From the NCBI GenBank assembly GCA_019925795.1, contig CM034304.1, forward strand, positions 15,430,720-15,494,719: a stretch of 64,000 bases of DNA. Direction: 5' to 3'. Shown one piece after another: positions 33,301 to 44,200 of the stretch. This DNA is from Dendrobium chrysotoxum. Its lineage: Eukaryota > Streptophyta > Magnoliopsida > Asparagales > Orchidaceae. The position numbers and the translations under genes were made by a program. The stretch's first letter is position 1; each line of letters begins with the position of its first letter. The notes below the pieces were generated by a model. That model worked only from the letters and a program-made list of their open reading frames with translations, did no database searches and was not told the DNA's origin.

Positions 33301-35766
33301 ATACCTTATGGTTTTAAAGGATAAATATCTAAAGATATACATAAATTATCTCTTTTAAAATTTAAAGCCACCCTTAGCAACCTAAGCTAATTACCTTAAC
33401 CACCCAACTGTTACACCTTAAGTCAGGTAGAACCTAGACACTTCTATAGGTAGTGTGTCACTCTATTCTTATGTCATCTTTTAAAAAATAAATCTACCTT
33501 AGACATAAGAAGCCTAGGATTTTCTTTTCATGGTGGGTAGTAGGCCCATCTTAGTGGTGTCACCTAATAGCCATTCCTCAAGTCCTATATTATTACCAAG
33601 GGAAGGATTAACCAACCCTTGCCACCTTATAATTATTTCAGCCTTGATTAGGGGTAGGATTGAGGATGGGCCATTTGCCCCTAAATTCTCTATAACCTTA
33701 GCATAGGTTAGGACCCAAGCCTTTGGGCTCTTAATAATTTAATAATTAATAATTTAAATCCTAAAACTAAGTATTAATTAATTCACCCTAAATGGCTAAG
33801 TATTTAAAGAGAAACTTGAGGGTTAATAAATTAAACAAGAATCTGACCTTATAACTTGAACCTCTCATCTAATGTGGGGTAGTTAGGTGCACCTTTTTGC
33901 ACACACTTAGGTGTTAGATAGGACACCTTTTTTATAGGCATCCTAGGATAGGGTGTAGCTAGGATAACATTTTACACTTTCTTTCTTTAATATTTTGCAT
34001 ATGTGATGATATGATGATTATTTCTGGCTTGGTTTGTTTTTGGTTATTTTCTTTTCTTTTTGATTGATGAGTGGGCACTTTCCCTTAAGTGGTTAGATGA
34101 TTTTTAGAAATATCTCTTGCAGGTGGGCATATTCTCAAAGGGCAATAAAAAAATGCTGCTCAAATCATGATTATAAATATGCTTGCAACAAGTACTGCGA
34201 GGAATGCTAAAGCCCTTAAGAATATGGCCCTAAGGACTAGGTTCTGGATAATTTATATATGATTATTATAATTGTGATAATATGTATTTTTTGTAGGAAC
34301 TTAATGTAATTTTCTTTTATAAAATGTAATTTGAGCTAAAGCGTTGTGAAAGCTTTTAAATGGGGTATTTTTAATATATTAGGGATCCAAAGCGAAAAGA
34401 AAATTCTTCATAGGAAATTTCTTTTCATTTGGATATCCTATTGGATGATACAACACGAGGAGCTTGAAGGAAAGAAGATGAAGATAAAAATAGCTCATTT
34501 CTAAGACTTGCGTCATTTCTTAGGGATAAAATCCAGGTTGTTGTCGGAGAAGCCCGGCCACCTTTACTTTTCAGTATGTTTTGAGTTGTATAACAAGTGG
34601 TGCTTGCCACAGATTTTGGACATTTGAATTAATATTATGATGATGTGTTTACTTTGTTTTTGCATTAGAACTGCATGCTTTTTCCTAGGTTTCTTACTTT
34701 GCTTTGCTTTGGGGTGGCTCGGACGGAGTCTTTACGTTAGGCTCTTTAGGATGTTAAATCTTCTATAAAGTTAAAATTTATTCAAGCAAGAGAAAAAAAA
34801 TATAGGATTAAAATCAACCAATTTTCTCAAAAAAATAATAATGCATAACTCCTTTAAAGGAGTTACCTTTTAAAATGATAATAAGTAAGCCTTGTTCACT
34901 TTATAGTGACTATTAGCCAATCCTGATTGGCCCTACATACACATGCATAGCCTTGAGTCAGTATATAGATTTTTTCTTTTGCAACATAGAGGGATAGTTC
35001 ACTTCGCATAAGCATAATACCACTCATGGTCGGGTTTAATACCCATTTCCTTTTATGTGCCTTCCACCACTCTTGCATTTGCATAAGACCGGATATCATG
35101 GCTTTTATACGTTAGGAGGAGTTTAGCTGGTACCCCTTTCTGAGTAGGGTGGTAAATCCAAGTCGGGGCTGCTTAGATCCCTAGTGGGGTTTAAGTTATA
35201 AGTCCCCTCTATGTGTCTTGCATAAATTCTGAGTCTGTCATTTCTCCTAGGATTAAAAATTCAATCTTTGATCTTTTAAACTCAAAATTTTAATCACATC
35301 TTTATACATTTAAAAATGTTTAAGCATCACTAAGGAAAAAGAGAAGAGTTTATCATCTTTGGAATAGAACTTAGAAACTTTATCTGTGCATCGAATTAAG
35401 AAGAGAATAATACATCACCCTTAATCGAGAGTTTTCTTAGGTCGAGGCCTAGGATATAATTAACCACGGGGGCTTGCGCCTGTGGGAAACTGATCCCCAC
35501 ATCAAATAAACCCCATTCGAGCTGATGTATCGAATGGGGGAAATCTCGTGACATTTTGGGTCATATATATTATTATCCATTTAGGTGTGTAGGTGAAAGC
35601 AACTATCCTCCATGGCTAATCATATGTATGATCCCATCTGCTCTTCCATTGGCCTGCTTGTGTAGAGTGTAAAGGCCTACGACCATTTTGTCCTACGGGA
35701 TAGTGTGATCGTACCCTTTGCATTTTGTTCCCTGTGAGCAAAATCCTTTCGGAGACCCACAACGAT

Positions 35767-36681
35767 CAATTGTCATTCATGAACTAATTGTACAGGATGA
35801 TAGAAATATCGTACAGGATGATTCTTTCAAATACTTAAACTGATCGTACAGGGTAATGCTGATCATACTAGTTGAAAGGACTATTTTGTACTAATCATAC
35901 AGGATGATATCTGAATCATCTTGGATAATCTTTGCCGTCAATTGAAAATTAGGGCTATTTTTGAAGTCTCCTATTTAAGCTCTCCTAATTGCTTCTAAGA
36001 AAATCTTTTGTTGATGTTCTAACTTCAGTGAGAGCTTAGAGAAGGAGAAGGAGAGTTTGGGAGAGAGAGAGGATCTTGTAAGGCAAAGTTTGTGAGAGGA
36101 TTCATAAAGGTTGATCCAAGCAAGGATTCGATCATCATCTTCCTTCTTCATCCTTGGTTCCTTGGTGGCTCTGGGGAGACGATCATCAGCATCAGATCCA
36201 GATTCTTTGCCTACTCCAGGAGGGAGTAAAATGATTGTCAGGTTCTCTGCCTACTCTAGGAGGGAGTAAAAGGATTCTGGGTTCTCTACCTTCACCAGGA
36301 AGGTGAAAAAGGATTCAAGGTTCTCTGCCTCACCAGGTCGGTGGAAAAATTTTGTAAGGGCTTCTCCGCCTTGCCGTGGGAGAAAAAGGAGAGACTAACG
36401 GATTAGTGCAATACATGGAATGGGAGGTTCTAGGAAGTGGACAGAGGTCAAATTTGACCGAACCACTATAAAATTTGGTGTACTCTTTCTTATAACTTTT
36501 TTAATATTTTATTTCTTCATTTCTCTATGATTTGTTCTGTGGTTAAAATCTTTGATTGTGGTATCTGCTTCTGCTTAAGAATATTTAGTTTCAAAATATT
36601 TAAAAAGATTTTTCTTTTCGTTTAAGAATTTTCAAAACACCAATTCACCCCCCTCTTGGTTAGCCTCGGGCTAGTTCTACA
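35767..36681 (+). mobile_element. SIRE-like 3' LTR, second part
   Basis: The palindrome cluster continues to 35935. A TATA-like CTATTTAAG is at 35971-35979, followed by a G/A-rich leader, hairpin units (36201-36357), TTTGACCGAACCACTATAAA (36454-36473) and CACCAATTCACCCCCCTCTT (36637-36656), all typical of SIRE LTRs. The CA at 36680-36681 is taken as the end because the solo LTR ends with an alignable CTCTTAGC...CTTTCA. Confidence 0.82.
36201..36357 (+). repeat. Tandem ~40-nt hairpin units, SIRE-like 3' LTR
   Basis: Four units of 38-40 bases, GGTTCTCTGCC - stem - loop - stem - AAAAGGATT. The stems differ but stay paired: TACTCC/GGAGTA (36212-36228), TACTCT/GGAGTA with one wobble (36252-36268), TTCACC/GGTGAA (36291-36307), and TCACC/GGTGG with one wobble (36330-36344). 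The loop is AGGAG, AGGAG, AGGAA and AGGTC. Confidence 0.85.
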
Positions 36682-38276
36682 GGGTTTAACCACCCTCATG
36701 AACTTTCAAGCAGGTCCCGGGGGTCTTTATGAATAATTTGAAAATTTAGAAAATTTTTCTAGGGGTGCCATGGCATAAAGGTAGGGGCACTACAACATTA
36801 AGCTTTCTATTTTTTTGGCAAATTAATTAGAGTGCTGCGACACTAAGGGGGTGGAACTACGATGTTGTGCCCTTTTGAGGGAACATTATGGCATGCAAGA
36901 TTAGGCACTATGGTGCCATGCCTAAATTTTATAATAAAATATCCACTTCCACCAGATAAAAATCCATTTTCTTCTCTTAAGATAGCCAGCTAAAGAGAGG
37001 GAGAAAGGAGAATTCTAGAGAGAGAAAGCTAGAGTTTTGGTTAATATTTTACTGTTGACTTCATTTTGAAAGTTGCTCAAATCATGGTAGATTTTCTTTT
37101 GCCTATCTCAATTTTTAAAAATATGAAAATTTTAAAATTTTTCTAATTTAATTTATATTTCTGTAGTATAAAAACAAGAATAACTTTACGCCTACTAAAT
37201 TTTCACCATGTAACTTTACATGCATTATAGAGATAATAATTTTTTATATTTAGACATTTTTCTAAAAAAGTTTCACTGGGTAGTTAAAAAAGTGTACTAT
37301 CTTATTTAACTAGAAAATATTTTTAACTCTAAAAAATAATGTTGTAGTATGATTTAAACCTCAAAATAATATTTTGTACAATCCCTCATAATTTGAAAAT
37401 ATTATGAAATTATGAAATTCTGCCCAAATGTTGAACATGTTGCTTACCGATAGAGAATTCTGAGATATTTTAAATTTAACTTACTTTTGTTTATTTTACT
37501 ATAATGCAATAAATTATATTCCTATCTTCTTAAAATGTATGATTATGATTAGATCTGATATGTGGTGGAAGATCTGTTCTGGTACTGAATGCACAGAGAG
37601 TTATAAGGGCCTGAATTTTTAAATATCTAATATGTGTTATGCATTGAGTCATAAGAACCTATTTTCTGATATGCTAGCACAAGGAGTCATAAGGGTCTAT
37701 TTCTAATGGGAGACATAAGAGCTTGAGAGAAATCTATTATTTTCTATTCTATTTTATGAAATACTTATTTTGTTTACTTTCATTACATAGTCTTCTTTAA
37801 TTGACTTCTCTTAGAATTGTATTATGCTCAGTACAATAAATTATTATGAATTTAGTTTACATTTAATTTAAAATCCTTTTGAGTAAACTATTTAAAATTT
37901 AGAATGGTGAGTGTAACCTACTCAGTATTGTTGGCTCACACATATTCTGCATTTGTATTTCAGGTCAAGGGAAGGGAAGAAGCCTTTTGAGTAGCTGAGT
38001 CCAAGATTTGACTTGTTGAGTCTTTAGAAGTATTTCTTTGATTTTTGTGAATTCTTGGCTAGTTTTTTATTTATCTATTCTAGTTGGTAGCCATGTACAG
38101 TATTGCATAAATATTATATAAAATTTTACTAATAAATGAAATGAGAAAAGAAAAATATTGTGGATGAGTTGCTTTATTCTAGTTAATGAAGTTATTTAGT
38201 AGCTCTGTGGTTTGTGTAAAAATTAAAAGAGATCTAAAAAAGTCTCCAAAATTTAGATCTTGAGCTGTTCTATCAC
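36682..38276 (+). mobile_element. Ty3/gypsy LTR, partial, Del/Tekay-like
   Basis: It contains a stretch near 37920-37990 (ACCTACTCAGTATTGTTGGC, then TATTTCAGGTCAAGGGAAGG) that parallels 42515-42560 and resembles the R/U5 part of Del/Tekay LTRs. The body 37080-37450 aligns loosely with 41640-41990 and 43640-43960. The end at TTCTATCACA (38267-38276) is followed by a poor match to a tRNA-Met primer site (TGGTATAACC). The left end is not defined; I take it from the SIRE LTR boundary. Confidence 0.55.
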
Positions 38277-38329
38277 AAGTCAACATGGTATAACCTATTT
38301 GTTTGTGGATTATATCGAGTTGGGTTATT

Positions 38330-39752
38330 ATTAGTGAAAATTATGTTTAACATTTTTGTAAATATTTTTCTATAGAAATATTATTTGGTTTGTAGTTGTG
38401 CAGGAAAACTAAGAGAAAAAGGCTTAAAAAAGGGATTATGGCATACTACACACCACCGCAATGCCATCAATGTCACAACATTAAATTGGAGCTTTGAGGG
38501 CCACTACTCCTGGGAATTTTTTAATTTAATTTAGCACCGATGTCACATCATTCAGCCCTACAACATTACCAACATCCTAAAGCCAAAAGCTTGATGTCTC
38601 AATGGGTATAATCTTAAGAAAATTTAGCACCGAAACATCGTATTCAAAATCACCCCAACACCAGGAAGCATCACAGTACCTATATAAATCCAACATGGCA
38701 ACAACATAGTGGGGCTGCAGTGCAAAATCACCTACAACACCGCAACGACGAAGTTGGAAAGGTTCATAAGTGAAGCAATGTGTTTATTCACATAGTACCG
38801 CAACGAATTCATACTTGTAGCATTGTAGCATTAGTTCAATTAGGAGTGTCGTTGCGCCATCTTTTTGCACGTCGCAACACCATTGTTAGTTTTTGTACTA
38901 AGAATAAATAATTTTCTTTCAAAATTGTAAGGGTTGGCCATTTCATTTGTAAGAAAAATAGTGAGAGTGAGAGAGTTAAGGGTGGGTAGGGATTGTATTC
39001 AAGGAAGATTAATCCAAAAGGCCTCCAGTGCTTATAATTGCTTATAAAAGCGATTTCAGGTGCAATCTTACACTCTTAAACTCTTGCATCTTTATTTTGT
39101 TATCAAATGAATACTATTTTGTGAGATTTTAGTTTTATGGGTGGTTAATAACTTGGTCTTAGACTTGTGATGTGTGGTAATGCATGTTATACTTAAGTAG
39201 ACTTAGGCATATGTAATGATGAAGGTTGTTTTCAATTACTACCATGCTTATTTTAGTTTTTATAATAGCTACGCTTTAACTTAACATCTAATGTGATTCA
39301 TTACCTTGACGGATGAATGATGGAATAATTTAGGAGAATTGAAATATAATACATCCATGCCTAGACATAGGATGTATAGGATTTTGAATTCTAACGAGAT
39401 ACAACTATAGTGGGTTGAAAACTCAACTTTAAACTCTTACAATCTTGATCAAGATCTAAGAGTACACGTGCTCTGATTCACAAAAAAACTTAGCAAAATC
39501 AACTTAAGAAAACATCTCATTATTTACCATCATGAGTTCAAATTATTTTCATTTACTAAATTTCTCATTAAAAGCATTTGCAGTATTAGGGTAACCTTAG
39601 GATAGAAAACTCCTTGTGAAATCGACACTTTTATTCTGAATTATATTATTTATGTGGCACATATACTTGTGTATTTGTTAAGAGTAAGCTGAATTAACCT
39701 TTCTATGTATTTCGGTATTGCTAGTAGCTATATTGTGTGTGAACTGACATCA
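38330..39752 (+). mobile_element. Athila-type LTR
   Basis: Sequence opening with a GCAGGAAAACTAAGAGAAAA block (38400) and running through CACGTCGCAACACCAT (38868) and a G/A-rich leader to ACTGACATCA resembles Athila LTRs. It is followed by a decayed tRNA-Asp primer site and an Athila gag. The left boundary is approximate, somewhere between 38277 and 38400. Confidence 0.65.
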
Positions 39753-39756
39753 AGTT

Positions 39757-39775
39757 TTTTTAGTGTTGTTGGTTC
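39757..39775 (+). other. Decayed primer binding site, Athila type
   Basis: TTTTAGTGTTGTTGGTTCT lines up with the Athila primer site TTTGGCGCCGTTGCCGGGG. Most differences lie at C or G positions, as expected of methylated-C decay. Confidence 0.55.
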
Positions 39776-40039
39776 TATATTGTTAAAAAAGTTGCATATT
39801 TAATCTTGTCATTACCTTTTATGAATATTTAATTTTGTTGCAAGTTTCATTTTATTTTGTACAATCCTTTGAAAGTTTTGAAGTTGTGTGAATTTACTTT
39901 GGCATTGCATTTCATTTGGCATAGTGTCTTGTGATTGTGCATACATAGTAAATCCAGTAAGGGAACTTTATTTTTTGACAAAAAAATTAATAGAACCCTT
40001 AAAAAAATTAAAAAAATAAAAAAGAATCAAACTTTAAAG

Positions 40040-41093
40040 ATGGTTGAACCAAATCAGGAGCATGACCAACGCAGATCTATCAGAGAGTATGCCAATCCTA
40101 AGGCAGGGGGTATTCACCAGAGCATTCATAGGCCAACCATCCAAACAAACAATTTTGAGCTTAAGGCTGTAATTATCCAAATGGTTTAGAACTCAGTTTG
40201 GGGGAACTTTTATTAAGGATCCAACTTATATTGCTAATTTTCTAGAGATATATGCTACATTCAAGTATAACAGAGTCTCTGATGATGCTATTAAACTTCT
40301 TTTGTTTCCCTTTTCTCTATGGGATAAGGCAAAATTGTAGTTAGATTCCTTACCCCCATGCTCTATAACCACTTGGAATGATCTGGCTAAATAAAGTTTT
40401 ACCTAAGTATTTTCTTCCATTAAAAATAACCCAGCTTAGAAAAGATATAACTTCATTTATCCAATTGGATTGAGAGTTAATTTATAAGAGTTGAAAAAGA
40501 TTTGATGAGCTATTTATGAAATACCCCCACTATGTTTTACCCAATTGATTGATTATTCAGGCTTTATATAATGGAATGATAGGATCCCTTAGATCTATTA
40601 TAGATGTGGCCACTAGAGGGTCATTGGTTTCAAAACCTTTTAATTAAACATATGCTTTAATCGAGGAGATGGAAACCAATAACTTTTAATAGCCTTTTAG
40701 ATAAGGTGAATACTAAGAAGATTACTAGTGTCTATGAGTCTGATGGTCTTTACATTCTAATTGCACAAGAAGCATCCATTTTTAAGAAGTTAGATAGCCT
40801 TAGTGTTAATTCAACCTCAAGATCACCCATGCCTATAGATGTAATCTGTTTAATTCATCTAGTAATCAAAATGCCTAAGGGGTAAAGATTTTAAATGTTA
40901 TTAATAGACCAAACAACCCCTACTTAAATACTCACAATCCAAATAGGAGGAATCACCTAAAGTTTTAATGAAATAATAATAATGGTGGAAATCAATGGAA
41001 TTGCAATCAACCTAACACTTTAGGATCTTGGAACAACCATCATCCACAGTTTGGAAATCCCAGGCCCACTAACTATAACAACCATTAAATTTT
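40040..41093 (+). pseudogene. Athila-type gag
   Basis: ATG at 40040 gives MVEPNQEHDQRRSIREYANP, then NNFELKAVIIQMV and a stop at 40187. After a frameshift come DPTYIANFLEIYATFKYNRV, SDDAIKLLLFPFSLWDKAKL and LDSLPPCSITTWNDLAK, the conserved Athila capsid region. More broken segments follow. The end is an Asn-rich tail (NNNGGNQWNCNQPN, 40975-41016, then NPRPTNYNNH) with a stop at 41088. It packages element RNA when intact. No Athila pol is visible; the element is cut off here. Confidence 0.85.
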
Positions 41094-41500
41094 GAAAGAT
41101 CTTCGACCTACAATAGTCAAATAATATTTCAAGAGTCATTAGAAGTCCAATTTTTAAACCATCTTTGCTTTTTTCCTTAATTTTATGAGCATTATGGACA
41201 TGAAAAAAAGAAGCTTCTTATTTAATTGCAATTTCTTAAAAATTTGATATATGTCATACAATTGGGTCTTCTAGGATAGTTAGGCATTTATTTTACAAAC
41301 TGATTTCACAAGAGTCTTGTAGATAGGCTTATCTAACTTATGAATGTTTTTTCATAATTTTTTGTTACCTAAATTTGAAGATATAAAAGGATTTATAAGG
41401 ATTGCATGCTAAAAATTAAATAATTAACATAATTACCTTTGTATCCTAAATATATCTTATTATAAAAATCCTTATCCACCTATAGAATATCTCAAATGGC
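41094..41500. other. A/T-rich stretch, nothing recognised
   Basis: No coding motif or LTR end is visible. It could be the remainder of the Athila element or the start of the next gypsy LTR. Confidence 0.4.
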
Positions 41501-42895
41501 CCCATCGCTTTCGTTTAGCTAGCCAAAAAAAGGAAAAAGGAAAAATAAGAAGAAAAATAGAGGAGAGAGAAACTAAGGTTTGTAGGTCATAGAACCATTT
41601 TTTGCTAGTAGGTCTAGTTAGGAAAGTTGCTCTTGTTGGGATAGGTTACATTTTGCACATTTAAATTTTTAATAATTTGATATTTTTAGACTTTTTGATA
41701 GAGTTTATAACTTTGTTTTACAAATACATAGTTTTATCAAATTCTGATAACTTTTAATTGCATAAGTTTTGATAGGTTGTCGGTACGACTACTTTGGCCA
41801 TTCTGAGTGTTATTTGAGATTTTTTGCCAGGTGATTTTAAAAAATAATAAATTTTATGACATAAAAAATTTATTTTGATATCTAAAAATAGTATTTTAGT
41901 ATATTTAAAGCTTCAAAATTTTGTACACACAATCTCAGGTAAAATGGGAAAATTTTGAAAACTTTATTTTTGGCAAACTACAGAACACCAGGTAGTGAAT
42001 TATTTAATAGCTATTAGAGCAATTTTATAGACTCATACAACAATATTGTGACTGTTTCAATAGTGTAGAATGCACTTTATATTCAGTATTCATGCTTGAA
42101 ATATTTGAATTGGCAGCAATAAAGGATTTTGTTAGTGGCAAGAAGGTATTTTATTATATTATATTTTATAGATTCTAGAGCCTAAGGGCTATTTTTATTA
42201 AAAAAAGGATTTTATTGGTGACAAGAAGAGATTCTGCTGGTAGCAAGAAGGGATTCTGTTGGCGGCAAGAAGGATTTTTGTTAATTATTATATATGGAAA
42301 ATTAGGTCTTGAGGGCCATTTTGATAATTGCTATAAAATATTTAGTTATATTTTAGTCGTCTTCAATACAACTTTGATACTTTTTTAAATGCTTATTAAA
42401 ATTCAGTATTAGTATCCATTTCAATTTCAACTTTTTAAATAATACTTCAATTTATTAAATTAGTATTTTTAACACTTTTAATTAGAGATATTAATTTCTG
42501 TTTTAGACAATGATAACCTACTAGGCCATGTTAGCTCATTCTTATTTTTTCTTTCATTTTCAGGTTAGGAAAAGGGTTAGGAGAGAGTTGATAGTGTTGA
42601 TATCAAGCTCTAATATGTGTTGTAGGTATGCCTTTTAGGCTAGTTTAATTTTTGTAGGCTTGGCTTTCATTTTTTTATTATAATTTCGTTATTAAGCACT
42701 GTTGCAGATTGACCTCAGACTGTACATGTATTTTTGGATGATATATAGAAACACCATTTTTGAGATTTACTCTTCCAATTTATATTGTATTTAGTGGTAA
42801 CTCTATATTGTATAAATTATAAGTTTAGCTTTTCTTAGTACTTCTACAACTAGTTGTTGGGGTCAATTTTTGGTTCTTTCCATATTCAGGCATGA
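41501..42895 (+). mobile_element. Ty3/gypsy LTR, Del/Tekay-like, second copy
   Basis: A G/A-rich leader (41520-41580) and the block 41640-41990 correspond to 36960-37450. CATGTTAGCTCATTCTTATT and TTTTCAGGTTAGGAAAAGGG (42525-42580) correspond to 37950-37980. Near 42240-42270 the GGCAAGAAGGGATTCTG motif repeats several times. It ends CCATATTCA, followed at 42909 by TGTGGTATTAGGTC, a decayed tRNA-Met primer site. Confidence 0.6.
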
Positions 42896-43066
42896 TATAA
42901 TCTGTGTGGTATTAGGTCATACCTATTCTCCTAAGCTAGGATAATTGTTCTTGAAGTTAATCTCTCTATGATAAATCTTTACATGATGAAATTGGAATAT
43001 ACTGGCCAGTTAAGCACCAAGGGTGGCAATGGCCCCAACCTTGATGAAGCTCTGGGTGGTGCTTAT
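42896..43066 (+). other. Short internal remnant between two gypsy LTRs
   Basis: Only 171 bases separate the end of one LTR, with its primer-site remnant at 42909-42922, from the TGTAATAGCCC start of the next. If both belong to one element, nearly all the internal region has been deleted. Confidence 0.45.
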
Positions 43067-44200
43067 TGTAATAGCCCATATTTTGACTTCGCCAAATTTT
43101 TTCTATAGTCAATATAACTCCAAATTGCAAACCATCTTCACCATAGTATTTTGATTGTAGTATTTTACTTACACGAATGTTTTCATAATTTTTAGGCACC
43201 GATGAAAATCCTTAAGAAATTGGTACCTACCAGTATAAGTGGAGATTTTGGGACTATTAGGTGTCTGATTTGCAAACTGATTTCACCGATACTTTTTAAA
43301 TAAAATGATTTATTTTATAGATATTTTTTTATAGTTTTTGAAGTCCTAAAATAATTTATTTAAATTTTATACTAAAGAATTAATTAAATTAAATATTTTA
43401 TTAATATTATATATTATTATATTATAAATATCTTAAAGAATTAATAATGATTTTACAAAACTCTTTTTCCCTTAACATTTCAGCAACAGAGAGATGGATT
43501 AGAGAAAATGAGAGAAAATATAAGAGTGATAAAACGAAAATCAAGATTTGGAGACCGCAGAGCAATTTTTATCCATCGAGCCTGTTGGGAAAATTGCTTG
43601 TCTCACAGCAAGGAACCTTTACCCTATTTCTGATTTCGAAAATGTTATATTTTTGGCATTTTTATGATCAAATTTATATATTATTACCGAAAAATATAAA
43701 TAATTTTATATTGATAAAATTTTCACCGCGTAACTTTTTGTATGTTATATAGATCGAGATTATGAATATTTTGAGTATTTATTTAAGATTTTTTATCGGG
43801 TGATTTTAAAAATACAATAATATTTTTTCTACTTAAAATTTTATTTTAATGTTTAAAAATAGTAGTGTATTACAATAAAAGGCTTAAAATAATGTTTTAC
43901 ACAATCCATAATATTTTAGTAATTTTTTAAAAATGTACATTTTTTCCTAATAGGATTCTTTGTTATCTACCGTTATGACATTTTGGCATCTTCTTAATCA
44001 AGCTCAATTATGCATTATTTGTTGTAATGCACTGAAAATGGATATGGATATGTACTTGAGTAATAGTTGGTTGCTATTGCTATTATAGTATTATGATAAT
44101 AATGTACATGTGTGAAATAAACAAGTTAAGAATGGTTGACACATTAGTTGAGGACTGACTGATATATACATGATAGTGGATGTTTGATTAAAAAGTGTTA
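43067..44200 (+). mobile_element. Ty3/gypsy LTR, Del/Tekay-like, third copy (5' part)
   Basis: The start TGTAATAGCCCATATTTTG is the usual TGTAAxxxCCC opening of Del/Tekay LTRs. The block 43490-43970 matches the other two copies. It breaks off near 44110-44215, where a minus-strand Tat-family LTR begins. Confidence 0.6.

Larger units (their letters stand above)
27590..35761 (+). mobile_element. 8.2 kb solo LTR of a Tat-lineage Ty3/gypsy family
   Basis: It starts TGTTGACCTCC and ends GAGACCCACA, flanked by ATGAT (27585-27589) and ACGAT (35762-35766), a 5-bp target duplication with one C/T change. The last ~1.9 kb aligns with the LTR that precedes the Tat element's PBS (54.97-57.18 kb). Shared parts are the CACACACTTAGG block (33900), the GCCCGGCCAC block (34553), GGGGGCTTGCGCC (35468) and the CATATATATTATTA block (35561). 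No coding domain or second LTR is found inside. The first 1.4 kb includes an A/T-rich stretch (27.98-28.2 kb) and a C/T-rich stretch (28.57-29.11 kb). The rest is A/T-rich non-coding DNA. Confidence 0.75.
19368..36681 (+). mobile_element. SIRE-like Ty1/copia element, 5' LTR not found
   Basis: PBS, gag with zinc knuckles and coiled coil, protease, integrase, RT and RNase H in copia order are followed by a long 3' region with a third ORF. Then come a polypurine tract and a 3' LTR, as in SIRE/Maximus elements. The 3' LTR is split by an 8.2 kb Tat-family LTR. Excluding that, the element is about 9 kb. The 3' LTR parts (26782-27589, 35767-36681) total about 1.7 kb, close to the 1618-bp solo LTR. 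All genes carry stops. Confidence 0.85.

Noticed and set aside
43447..43752. 101-codon open frame
   Set aside because: It lies in a gypsy LTR block repeated at 37.1 and 41.7 kb, where the frame is not kept.
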